Assembly: GCA_043228905.1 (NCBI GenBank)
Contig: JBHGNT010000010.1
Coordinates: forward strand, 2,108,001 to 2,172,000
Direction of reading: 5' to 3'
DNA length: 64,000 nucleotides
DNA from: Azolla caroliniana
Taxonomy: Eukaryota > Polypodiophyta
In this document: piece by piece, positions 43,900 to 55,322 of the stretch
How positions within the stretch are numbered: the stretch's first letter is position 1
How the letters are laid out: each line of letters starts with the position of its first letter
The notes under the pieces: model-generated
The model's input: the letters and a program-made list of their open reading frames with translations, nothing else
The model's database searches: none
Told to the model about the DNA's origin: nothing
Made by a program: the position numbers and the translations under genes

Positions 43900-44820
43900 G
43901 TGTCTTTATGGCGCTAGACAATAGTTAATTCGGGACAGAAGATCCCATGTACTAAGGGATTTATCCCACATTGTTACGCATCGCTCTCCTTGTTCTATAA
44001 AAGGAAGGGAGCGCCCTTTGTAAAAGGGTTCCTCATTTTGAGGTTCCATAGGTTCCATTTTTGGTGTTAACAACTTATGTGTATAACGTCTTTTTCTGTC
44101 TTCTCTTCTTCTTGGTGTGTGTGTTGTCTCTATTCTCTGTTAGGGTTTCGATGTCATCTGTGTGCGTGCGTAGGTGGTGTGTTCGGTTGTGGCGGGCAGC
44201 GTGCGGACTGTCTATGCCTTTCCTGAGTTCCTGCTTGTTGGTTCTCAACACTCCATGGTCCGGTACGTCTGTGTGTGTGTGTAAGTGTTGGGTTCTACCG
44301 CTTGTGAAGAGCCCGCGCGCTAGGTGGTTTGTTGGCAGGTTTCCCTCCTTGGCGCGCAAGACCCAACTTGGTTCAGCGGGCCCGTGCACTCCCCTAAAGG
44401 CAGCTTGGTGACAGGAGGTGGTTGTTCTGGAAGAGGCGTGCCCTGCATGAGGGTCTCGTCGTGCGAACGACCCTAGGAGCTCCCCGACTGGCCCTAGGAT
44501 GTAGGCTCCCTCTTCCTCTCCGTGCGGAATTGGCGTCGCAGCGAGTGTCGCATGTGTGTGTGTGTGTCTCCGGATAGTGTAGGGTCCGAGAGCAGGTGCG
44601 TGCGTGGTCGCCGGTGTAGAGGTGCCGGTTGTAACCGGGTGTGTGTGTGTGTGTGTGTGTGCGCGTGCGGGCGCGGTTAATTGGGCCGTGTCCCGTGCCT
44701 GTTTCGGGCCCCTTGTACATATGGGCGGAAGGGGCGGCAAGGATGACGACGCGCTCTCTCACTTCCCGTGCAGCTATCGGTCGCATCTAGAGAGTATCCG
44801 GGATCGAACTGGACGACAAC
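43900..44820 (+). promoter_or_regulatory. TATA-bearing GC/GT-rich segment of unknown origin
   Basis: Contains CTCCTTGTTCTATAAAAGG at about 44000-44020, then a long GC- and GT-rich tract with a (GT)n run at 44639-44661. The promoter core resembles that near 15030. The layout (TATA box, long leader, then an ATG with coding-like sequence at 44821) would fit the 5' end of a retroelement, or a host gene fragment. Long frames on both strands here come from the GT/CA-rich composition and have no motifs. Confidence 0.35.
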
Positions 44821-44964
44821 ATGGCAAGCTCCGGAGGATTCGGGTTCCCGACAACTCCTCCCCTCCTGGTCCATGACCCCGGTGGTCCCGCCCAGATCCA
44901 ACATGCAAGAGCGGATTACCGCAACACCGTGAACAAGAGAGACAACCGAAACTCACCCGATTGA
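44821..44964 (+). CDS. Short hypothetical ORF, coding-like, probably frameshifted
   Basis: 47 residues starting MASSGGFGFPTTPPLLVHDP and ending NSPD. A second frame, shifted by one base near 44955, stays open to about 45070 and reads PIEEVEDDEDNRRSAMCVEY. Both halves have protein-like, non-repetitive composition, so they may be one protein broken by an indel, or two exons. I do not recognise the family. It could be the N-terminus of a retroelement Gag. Confidence 0.3.
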   Translation: MASSGGFGFPTTPPLLVHDPGGPAQIQHARADYRNTVNKRDNRNSPD

Positions 44965-45365
44965 AGAGGTCGAAGATGATGAAGACAATAGAAGATCCGC
45001 AATGTGTGTTGAGTATGTGGATATGAGACGTACAGGTATTTCTATCATTGCTTCTCGTACAGACCACCAAATTTAACTTGCCATATTTCATTACGAAGTT
45101 GTAATCGAGAGCTTTTTCTAGCACAAGTCTTTATGTTCAATTCCGTTATCGGTAGAGAGCATAGAAATAAAAACAATTTCGCTTCTTCCCCTCTTGCTTT
45201 TTTTCCTCTCTGTCTCTCTTGTGCAAGCACAACAATATTATTTCATTGCATGCATAGAACGTAATATTCGTGTTCATGCAAGCATTCAAACGTTTGGAAA
45301 TGAACACGTTTGAAAAGGGAAAAATATGTACTCCTTTTTTTCCATTTTTTTCATTTAGTGTCATT
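44965..45365. other. unassigned spacer
   Basis: Its first 100 bp hold the open continuation described for the preceding ORF. The remainder shows nothing recognised. Confidence 0.4.
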
Positions 45366-46016
45366 ACAAATTCAGCTCACCCTAGTGCTAAGGAGTCATG
45401 CTATTGTTGTTTTTTGCTTACTCATTATTTAGAGGTTGCTAGACCTATGTCTTGGGTTCGATTCCCAATTTTTTCATCTCTCTCTCTCTCTTGTTAGTAC
45501 CATGTCATAGCAAAATTTTATATTAGTGTTATCATAGTTTTTTTCTTCTTATTATTAGAATTAAGTACAATCTAGTGGTAAGTTGTTGTGCTACTATTAT
45601 TGTGTCTTGGGTTCAATTCCCACCTTTTTTATATCCTCTTGTTAGTGTCATGTTCCTTTTTCTTTGTTTTCTTTCTTTCTTTGTTATTAGAAATTAGCTT
45701 ACCCTAGTGGTAAGTTGTTATGCTACTACTGCCTATGTCATGGCAAAATTTTATGTTAGAGTCATGTTCCTTTTTCCTTTTTTTCTTATTAGAAATTAGG
45801 TCACCCTAGTGGTAAGTTGTTATGCTACTATTGCATATGCCATGTTTTCTTCATATTCTCGAATATACGTTTTATGAGTTTTTGATCGTTTCTTTTTTTT
45901 TCTTCCTTTGTTATTAGAAATTAGTTCACCCTAGTGGTAAGTTGTCTACTGCCTATGTCATGTTTTCTTCATATTCTCAAATATACATTTTATGAGTTTT
46001 TGAATGTTTGATTATA
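45366..46016 (+). repeat. Cluster of five tRNA-like SINE-type repeats
   Basis: The phrase CACCCTAGTGGTAAGTTGTTATGCTA and close variants recur near 45376, 45567, 45699, 45802 and 45927. It resembles a tRNA A box. The first two copies also have a B box at the right distance: GGTTCGATTCC at 45455-45465 and GGTTCAATTCC at about 45610-45620. Later copies share TGTCATGTT(C/T)... instead. The last two units (about 45788-45900 and 45905-46015) are tandem duplicates, both ending TTTTATGAGTTTTTGA. Best read as tRNA-derived SINE heads with local duplication. No copy folds as an intact tRNA as far as I can tell. Confidence 0.6.
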
Positions 46017-46081
46017 ATTTATAACGACATATTTTGATTCAATCTCTATAGTTCATACTCATTTTTTTATAAAGTTCTAAA

Positions 46082-46235
46082 GTGAGGATGATACAGATGT
46101 CTTGATTCTTAAGAAGCATCCCAAAAGTATGCATGTGATACAATGCAAATATTGCAACCATACTTATGTTGGTGGTTCACAATGGATTAGAATCCATTTA
46201 TTGGGATTGGGGGTGAATCAATATATAATATAGAC
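46082..46235 (+). pseudogene. hAT transposase BED zinc-finger remnant
   Basis: Translation gives KHPKSMHVIQCKYCNHTYVG then GSQWIRIHLLGLG. The CxxC, hydrophobic GG, and IxxHL pattern is the N-terminal BED finger of plant hAT transposases. Stops follow shortly after and no DDE or dimerisation domain is seen. A small dead piece. Confidence 0.5.
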
Positions 46236-47009
46236 CATAGTCAATCCAATCCAACTTTGAGATGATTTACCATACACGTTTGATTTAATTATTCGCGAAT
46301 GCGAATGCACACGTATGATACGTATGGTTCATTCTATGATTGAGTGTATGCTCTGTTTCGTTCGCCTTGCGCGAAGACGATATTCATGGATGGATCGATC
46401 GAACGACCGAACCTTCGTCTGCTTCTTCAGCTTTCATGGCTCCTCCTCCAATTTCGTCGATCTTCATCCTCACCTTCTCCTTCTTCTTCCCGAGCAGTCT
46501 TCCGCAGAACATGTGTGGATGCCAATTCGCAGTATAAAAATCGCTTCCCCACGTATGAGGAACAAGGTTTCTTCTTCGAATTCAAGTTTTTGGTCTGCTG
46601 ACAAAGGTGTTTATTTCAGATGAGGATCGGTGAAGGACAAAGAATTAGGTTTCATCATCAAGGTCTTATCTACTAAACAAAATTTTGGATGTGAGCGAAG
46701 ATCAGGTAAGGAAGAGGGCTAAGCTTTCGGTTGTCATCATCATCATCATTTCTTCTTCTTCTTCTTCTTTTAGAAGTCAGTCTTCTAACAAAGATTTGTG
46801 TGTGCAAGGAAGATCACTTCAGGACATGGGATAAGCTTTCATTATCATCATCATCATCATCATCTTTCTTCTTCAAGATGTCATTCTGCTAGCGAACAAA
46901 AATGTGTCTGTGACGAAGAAAATAATAAGGGCAACGATTATACTGCATTCTTCTTCTTATTCACTAAATATCTGGATGTGATAAAGGAATATATACTTGC
47001 TCGAGTAGG
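46236..47009 (+). other. VPS15 upstream region and probable 5' leader
   Basis: This must hold the VPS15 promoter and leader. It contains TCA/TTC microsatellites at about 46736-46770 and 46834-46875, typical of plant leaders. The frame at 46315-46623 has no motif and I do not call it a gene. A leader intron is possible but cannot be placed. Confidence 0.5.
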
Positions 47010-50000
47010 ATGGGTAATAAGCTTGCTCGCACAACGCAGGCATCTGCCTCCGAATATTATCTCCATGACCTGCCTTCCACATGTAATCTTGTCCTCAAGG
47101 AGCCTCTTGGTGGTGGACGTTTCCTTAAATCTGTGCTTTGCATCCACGATGAAGGCCTTGTTGTTGTTAAAGTCTACTTCAAACGTGGGGAATTCCCAGA
47201 TCTCAAGGTTTAGTTCGTTCTTATTCTTTCGTTTGTTAAAAAAACTTGTCTTTTTTTTTGAGGATTTCCATAGGAGCAACGAAAACCGAGTTCTTTTTGT
47301 GAGATGTCTTAACATTTAGTTGAAGTTTATCATAGTTTTTTTTTTGAGTTTTTTTCCTTGAGAAATCTTGTAGTTTCAGGGACATCGTTATATAAGCTGT
47401 GATTACATGCCAACCATATAATTCAGCTCTGCTAGCCGTGATTCAAATGTGTACAATTCATAATAAGAATGCGTTGTTTGAGATGCACATCTGATGTGAA
47501 GAAAGTAAAACAATCATGACACTACCTCAATTCAATCATGGCTGTCAAAATTGTCTAATACTATGCAGAAAAAGGAACTTAATTTTTTGGCCATGGCACA
47601 TGTCAGAGATATATATACTGGCCTCTCTAATTTGTGTTTCTATGCTATTGGCTTCTGATGTAGGAGCATGAGAAGAGGCTTTATAAAATCAGGGAGCAGC
47701 TCAGTAAGATTGAACATTCACACGTGTGGCCTTTCCAGGTAAAATCACACCTTCTGTTTTTCCTTGGGCTAATACTAATGTTTGGAGCTGAATTTGTATG
47801 GTAGACATATTGATCTGTTTCACCCTTATTCACTTGCAGTTATGGTTAGAGACAGATAAAGCCGCATATCTTCTTCGACAATACTTTTTCAGCAATTTGC
47901 ACGATCGCATCAGCACCCGTCCTTTCTTAAGCATGATTGAGAAGAAATGGCTCGCATTCCAGGTACTATACAGGCATAGCTAGCACTTTTCATGTAGGAG
48001 GAAGTAGTTATGTATGTTTGGCTAGGGTGAAGATTTTTTAAGGAACCTAGAGGATGTTGAGGGTGATGTGGGAGAGTCTCTTGCTAAATGCAATGGTTGA
48101 ACTGAACTCTCTGGTTGTGCAGTTGCTCCTTGCAGTGAAACAAAGCCATGAACGCGGCATTTGTCACGGTAAATTTTCTATTTATTTTGTAGTCAATTGT
48201 CTTAATGCCGTTTTTGGACATAGAATCTTCTCTTAATTAGGCATGATGGGTCTATTTGCAGGAGATATCAAATGCGAAAACGTCCTCGTTACATCTTGGA
48301 ATTGGCTATACCTTGCGGATTATGCATCATTTAAACCTACTTTTCTACCTGTGGATGATCCTGCTGATTTTTCTTTCTTTTTTGATACTGGAGGGAGGCG
48401 CCGATGCTATGTTGCACCAGAGGTGTGATCCACAATTTCTTTTGAACTGCATGAGTAATCTGTTCTAGGGCTGCCTTTGATATATATTTTCTTTCTTGAA
48501 AACTGTATGATTTTTCTTTGGCCCTGTTTTATCTGTTATATCTAACCAACACAGATAATATCTCATGAAGCATGATTATTTTCTTCATTTCTTGATGTGT
48601 CAGCGGTTCTATGAACCAGGTGTAGATGCAGTGAGCATTACAAATGGGGCATTAAAACCTGCCATGGATATATTTTCTGTTGGGTTAGTGGTCTTCAATT
48701 TTGTAATTTCTTATATGAAGTGTTCGGTTTAGAAATATTATTTAATAAACTATTTATGAGATACTGTAATGCAGTTGTGTCATTGCAGAGCTCTTTATGG
48801 AAGGCCAGGCACTATTTGATTTGTCACAGCTACTTGCCTATCGAAGAGGTCAATATGACCCATGCTTATCACTGGAGAAGGTGAATAAAATCGATGAGTT
48901 ATTCCTTCATCAATTCTACATATTCAAGGTTTTTTTCTTCTTGGGTAAAGTAGGTGCATGATGCTGGGATACGAGAGATGATTCTTCACATGATTCAATT
49001 GGATCCTGAGACTCGCTTGACACCAGAGCAGTACATCCGAAACTGGGTGCCTCATGTATTTCCTACATATTTCACACCACTTCTACACAGTTTCTTCTCT
49101 TGTTTGCTTCCCCTTGACATTGACACAAGAGTGAGTCATCTTCATAGCCAGGTTTTTTCTGTTTTTGGAATTATATGGAGTATTTGAGATGATTTTGGAG
49201 TTATTTACAGGTAGCTGTGACACAAAGTGCATTTACTGAAATATGTAAGCAGATGATAGACAGTTCTCCTGGTAGCTACAAAGATCAAGTAGTTGCAGGA
49301 GTTGCAAAAAATGCGCATGATGTCCAAAGGGTGGAAGGGAAGGTTACAGAAACCAAGGTATCAGAATGGAAGGAGATGCCCAAATTTGGAGTACAAAATG
49401 AAGATGTCACTAGACCGTTCTCTAATGCTCTTGTGGATGAGATAGCTGATCTATTGAAGGATGGTCAGACAGGTCAAAAAAGTCCTTTACGTGATATAGC
49501 TGACATTACTTTGCCTATGTCTGCTGTTAAAGGGGGTAAAGCTGATGTGTACATGGCTTCACCAAATTCCAGTTTACCTGGGCATAGTAACACGATCAGA
49601 AAAAGCTTGCCTTGGTCAAATTCTCATAGTGCTGATGAATCACGGGTATGTTTAAACTTTTTAAAAGAGGCACCAATAAACAGACAGCAGATTAAATATT
49701 CTAGTTTCAGTTACTGATAGCAGAAAACTGTATTCTAGTTTCGGAGATCATTGGATCTTTCCTGGACCATGCTTGTACTCCAAAGAAAATTAATTGTCTT
49801 CTGAATGACTATTTAGTCAATCAGACATCTTGTTGAAGCATAAATTTTGGTCAAATTTGAAATAGATATTTCTCTAGGAATATTGCTGATGCTGAAGGGA
49901 TAAAAAGTGAATTACAGCAAAAAATGATGAATAAAAATGGAGAGTGAGAGTGAGATTTTGTTGATTAGGCCAAAATTGCCTGCAATGCATACAGATACAA

Positions 50001-53000
50001 TTGATCATATTTGATTAAATCTTACAGGAGTTGCAACAGAAAGGTGAAAATTTTCTCCTTGAAGAAACTATCCCGAATAATACAGCTGCCGGATGGAGTT
50101 GTGAAGGTATGGTGCTCATAGGCTCTTTACTTTGTGCAAGTATCCGAAATGTTAAACTTCCTCAAGCAAGACGTGCAGCAGTGCAGTTGTTATATAAATC
50201 ATGCCTCTACATAGATGATGAAACACGTTTACAGCACGTATTACCCTACGCCGTGGCATTGCTATCTGATCCAGTAGCTATTGTTCGATGTGCTGCATTA
50301 CAAGCAGTTTGCAATCTATTGACTCTAGTCCAAAACTTTCCCCCAAGTGACTCAAAAATTTTCCCAGAATATATTCTTCCTCTTCTCTCTATGGTTCCAG
50401 ATGATCCAGAGGAAAGTGTTCGTATATGCTATGCAGATAATGTTCATAAAATTGCAGAGACAGCACAGCGCTTCCTTGAGTGTTCAGAATATATGACAGA
50501 AATAGGAGTACTGGATAAATCTGTGCAATCTGTTCAAGGGGCAATGAAGAAGTTAGTGACTCCAAGTTTACGCAGACAGAACAGTAGCAGATATATGCTA
50601 GAATTATCTCAGATTCGAGAAACCATTGCTCGTGTCATCCAAGAACTCGTCATGGGCCACAAGCAGACTCCTACCATTAGAAGAGCTTTATTATATCATA
50701 TTGATCAGTTGAGTAAATTCTTTGGTAAAAAGCAGTGTAATGATATTCTATTACCAATGCTTCCTGCTTTTCTTAATGATAGGGACGAGCAATTACGTGC
50801 CTTTTTCTTTAAGCAAATTGTGCATGTCTGCATGTTTGTGGGTCAGACGAGTGTGGAATCCTACCTACTGCCGTATATTGAGCAAGCCTTGAGTGATGTA
50901 GAAGAAACTGTGATTGTGAATGCCCTTGAATGTTTGGCAGCCATTTGTAAACACAAACTATTGAGAAAGAGGGTTTTACTAGGAGCAGTGGAGAGGGCTG
51001 CTCCTCTCCTGTGTCATCCAAGTCAATGGGTCAGAAGGTCCGCAATTACTTTTGTAGCTTCCACAGGAGAAAACCTAGAGCTTGTTGATTCTCATGCATT
51101 TTTACTACCTATACTGTCTCCTTTCATGAGAAGGGAACCTGTTGCCTTGCATGTGGAGTCAGCCTTATCAGCTTGTCTTAAGCTGCCCATGTCACGTGAA
51201 ATGTTTAACCGTGTCCTTAGTGATGCAATGCTTTCACAGATACCTTCAGAGAGGATAGATATTAAGAAACGTGATGTATCTCCTGGAACAAAACAGAAGC
51301 CAGTTGATGCTGGTGGTAAAATGCAAAATGAACAGCGAAAAACTGTCAGAGACAGTACCAATGTAGTCTCAATGGAGACAAGAAACATCAAACCATCTTT
51401 TCTGAGTCCCATATTATCAGGGGATTGGCCTCCTTTTGCAGAAACTGATGATGGAGAGAAGATTAAGGCCATGGAAGGCTACATTCGGAACTTGTCTAGT
51501 ACAATGCAGAGTCGAATGCACACCTGGGAGATAGACAATTCTGAGAAACTACAGAGCTCAATTATTGGAACTCATGCAGGTGTTGGTGCAGGATTTTATT
51601 CCAATTATGATGGCTCATCTGAGGGCATTCCTTTATATTCAGTGCCCTTAAGTGAGCGACGAGGAGACACTCAGGCATCAGTTTCTTTTAATGAGGACTG
51701 GAACCGAATTATTAATGTACGACATACAGCTCAGCAATTTCACATGGCAACATTAATAGAGACTCCTAATAACCTTCCAAATGTGACACCATGGGAAGAT
51801 AGAAATCTATCTCCGCCAATAATAGGATTTGAGTCTCAAAAGCAGCTGGGGATTTCAGCATCTAGGGTGATGGGTGGATCAGCATATGGAAATTTTCTTG
51901 GGCCTCGCCGAATTTCTGAGGTAGATGCAAGAGAAGCCGAACTTGATGGTATAACGTTGAATTTAGCGCGACCAGCAACGGTTGGTAGAAGTTCAGTTTC
52001 GGAAGGTGCATCTATTTTAAATGCTGAACCAGGATCAGGGTCAGTTCAATCAACAGAGTCACCGATTGGCCATTCACTCACTTCTCCATCTACCCCTGAC
52101 AATCAATGGCGTCCACGTGGCGTCCTGATTGCCCATCTACAGGAACATCAACGGGCAGTGAACAAGGTAGCTGTGTCACATGATAACTCCTTTTTTGTCA
52201 GTGCATCTGACGATGGTAATGTTAAAGTATGGGACTGCAAAAGATTAGAGAGTAATATTTCATTTAAGTCTAGGTTGACGTACTCCTTGAATGGAGGAAA
52301 AGCTCTGAGTGTGTGCATGATTGGTAATGGGCCTCAAGTTGCGGCAGCATCTAGCTCTGGTCTAGTCCATGTTTTCAGTGTAGATCATGTTGCTAGAGCT
52401 AGTGGTAGTGTGGAGAAATGTTCAGGATTAGTGGATGTGAGAAAGATTGAAACACAGGAAGGATCAGTGCTATCATTGCAGAGCTACAGTCCTGATGGAC
52501 CTCCCATGCTTCTCTATACCACCCAACGTAATGTAATCCATTTATGGGACTTGAGAGCACAGAATAATGTATGGAGTCTTAAGGCCAAGCCTTCACAAGG
52601 TCATATTTCTTCTACAGCTCTTGCTGCCTGTCATAATTGGTTCATAACAGCAACCCAAAGAGGTATATTTACTTTATGGGATCTTAGGTTTCAAATTCCC
52701 GTTAATACTTGGCAACATCCAGCTGGTTGTTCAGTAGAAAGCATATGCCCTGTATTATCCCAGTTAGACCCCACGTCACCAACAATGCCAAGACCATATT
52801 TGTACGTTGCAGCTGGCCGAGATGAAGTTGCTATCTGGAATGCGGAGGATGGTTCTTGCCAACAGGTATAGAGCTCTTTGATGCTATGAGATAATATGCA
52901 CAAATTTTCCTGCCACATTATTTCTGATTTTGGGTTTAAACTTAAGCAACAGAACAATTTTCTCTTTTTGGCTTCAGGTTCTGCGTTTAGTATGCAATTC

Positions 53001-54039
53001 ATCAGATCCAGAAATTTCTGAGATTCCTGCAGCATTGGTACGATCTAAGCCAACCATGTCTAATGAATTGAAGCGTGGTGAAAATTCAAAGCGAAGTGAC
53101 TACAGATTGGATGAGTTAAATGAGCCACCCCCACGCCTGTCTGGCGTTCGTGCTTTACTACCTTTATCTGGTGGAACGGGCATTCTTACTGGAGGGACAG
53201 ATTGCAAAATTAGAATGTGGGATCGTTTAAGGTGAAACCATTTAAGCTTATCCTTTACATTTCACTGTCTTGTTGTCCAAGGAAACTCTAATAGGGGGTT
53301 CCCAAACACCTTGACTAGAAAATACCGATCACGAAATGTTACATTTCCTAGTCTTTATTGGTACTCAGATCATTTTAATTTGTCTATTGTTTCCGTTTTT
53401 TTGTTGCCCTAAAACTGATTGCTTGATTTTAAGGCCCGATCGAAGTTATTGTATCTGTGGGCCAAAAATCACTACTGCTCCAGAGACTTATAGATATGAT
53501 AGCAGAGTGGTTTCAGGTGTGCAAGTTGTGCAGGTATATGAACATACCTATTTCCTTTCCTCAATTAACAACTGAATAAATGTTTGCAGTTTCAACTTGG
53601 TGAAACATTAGGAAAAATTTTAGCATTAGTAAAAACAAATGCAACACTGAAGCATGTTATACTCATATAGACTCTGTAAGCTGATATTGGGTCTCCATAT
53701 TGATACAAACTGTTTAATGAGCTGGATTCTATGTCTATAGACTGTAAACTTGTTTGTTAAGTGTTCCATGAGTGATCCTTCTAGAGAATAATGAAGTAGC
53801 AAAAACTGAATGGCATTTGGGGAAATAAAGAAGAACTCAGGTATTTTCGAATGAGATTGCAGGAAATTTGTGTTCGTCGACCAGGGAGTAAAGTAGCAGA
53901 TAGGACGTGCTTTGCTGCAGCTGCAATAGACACAGCTGGGTGTCATCGAGACTGTGTGTTATCTTTAGCTTCTGCTCAAGTCAACCAATGGCTTCTCATT
54001 TCTAGCTGTCGTGATGGTACAATCAAAGTGTGGAGATAA
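47010..54039 (+). CDS. VPS15: VPS15, regulatory kinase subunit of the VPS34 PI3-kinase complex
   Basis: I place 13 coding exons, all with GT-AG introns and a continuous frame (1,589 aa): 47010-47207, 47664-47738, 47840-47962, 48123-48168, 48262-48422, 48604-48683, 48775-48880, 48954-49130, 49211-49645, 50028-52865, 52978-53231, 53434-53533, 53863-54039. The protein starts MGNK, giving the myristoylated Gly2 of VPS15. The protein kinase domain covers about 1-320, with Lys54 (VVVKVYF), catalytic HGDIKCEN (Asp149), [10 protein letters not shown] in place of DFG (Asp167), and YVAPERFYEPG. HEAT repeats span about 500-870 and WD40 repeats about 1165-1589 ([22 protein letters not shown]). VPS15 anchors VPS34 and Beclin/ATG6 on endosomal and autophagic membranes to make PI3P. 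The gene looks intact. The large exon 10 holds HEAT and the first WD repeats. Confidence 0.95.
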
Positions 54040-55238
54040 GCATTAAGGATACATCGCAAGTAATGGATGGTTGTTTGTAGTTATAGAACCATACTGTATT
54101 TTGCTGAGCGTCAGGAAAATACTTTGTACATACACATGTAAAATCTGTTAACCTGAAGATAACTGTTCGACTTTTGCAAGCTATACTAAACATACGAGAA
54201 ATCAGAGCCTGCATCTGTCATCAGACGGATTCTTGCATTTTCAAAGGCTAGAGTTCTAAAAGGATTTGGTCTTAAAACTCTAGTCTTTATGGAAGTTTGT
54301 TATTTATGCACCAGTACACTGTTGAATGAAAATATGTTGTACATCTCATCTTTCATATATAGGAAGATTAGTGGCATCAGAATTCTTTGTATCTGTGACA
54401 TTGCCCCTCAACCACATATCAAGATTTTACTAATAACATCTGAAGTAGCTAATTAGTAGTGTTCATGTGTACATATTTTTGAGAAAATATTTGCATTTAT
54501 GTGCTCTTATCTGGATTAGCAAATGGGTGGTTACAATTCATACAAAAGGCAAGGACGCCAACTATTCTTTTCCTCACAAGTTAATCACTTACAATCACTC
54601 GTAAATCAGGATGAGTTCCTCTCTTTTGCACTTTCTGTTGTAAGTTTTCGAACTTTAGTGATTTGGTAACATTATTTTTCCTGTGGTTTGTCCCCTGAAT
54701 CACTGTTCTATTTGAAACATTTTTAACTTCTCAGATCATGTGAGCAATGTAAATCCCTGGTTGTCCATATATATGCAAATATGGGAGTGTAAAGCTCTTT
54801 ATAAACAAGGTAAGTTGATTCTGAAGTCATAACTATTTTAGTATCTAAAGTTAAAGGCAAGAAACAAGTAGACGAGGTAATTCCCATTGAAGCTACAAAT
54901 TGATGCATTGATACAATCTTTCATGTGACTGCCTTCTGGGCCCATGACAACTATTTCATGACCAAACAAAAGAGAAATCTAATATCCATTCTAATGTGCA
55001 ATTTATGCTACTGTATTCATTTGCCCTTGGAAAGTAGAAAAGTTATGGATAGTAGTCTCAGGCAAATAAAAAAGGTTTTTTATGTAAGCTGTACATGCAA
55101 ATGACAAGAGTATGAAACTACAACAGATCCATGTCCTGATAGAAAGATTCAGAAGTACATCAATCATATGATGTGTATGTAACAATTAAGGTTGGGTATT
55201 AAGGGAGTAAACACAGATTTGTGTGTTTGAAAGGCATA
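54040..55238. other. Convergent 3' intergenic region
   Basis: Lies between the 3' ends of VPS15 (plus) and the PPR gene (minus). It should contain both 3' untranslated regions. No further gene recognised. Confidence 0.6.
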
Positions 55239-55308
55239 GGATAAATGTTCAATAGTGTCTAATTGTTGGAACAGGATAAATGTTCAATAGCGTCTAATTG
55301 TTGGAACA
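55239..55308. repeat. 35-bp tandem duplication just past the PPR stop
   Basis: Two copies of a unit starting GGATAAATGTTCAATAG, at 55239 and 55274, with one difference (T against C, 11 bp after the AATGTT phrase). On the PPR strand it begins about 14 bases after the stop codon. Confidence 0.9.
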
Positions 55309-55322
55309 GGCTTTCCAAACAC

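Noticed and set aside
44061-44786. Open frames on both strands in the GT-rich segment
   Set aside because: Composition-driven (Thr/His or Cys/Val runs from GT/CA repeats); no motifs.
45366-45480. Possible tRNA gene (A and B boxes)
   Set aside because: No acceptor-stem pairing or anticodon arm is evident, and the unit is repeated with decayed B boxes. A SINE head is more likely.
46315-46623. 102-codon frame upstream of VPS15
   Set aside because: No motif, overlaps two other frames of similar length, and lies where the VPS15 leader is expected.
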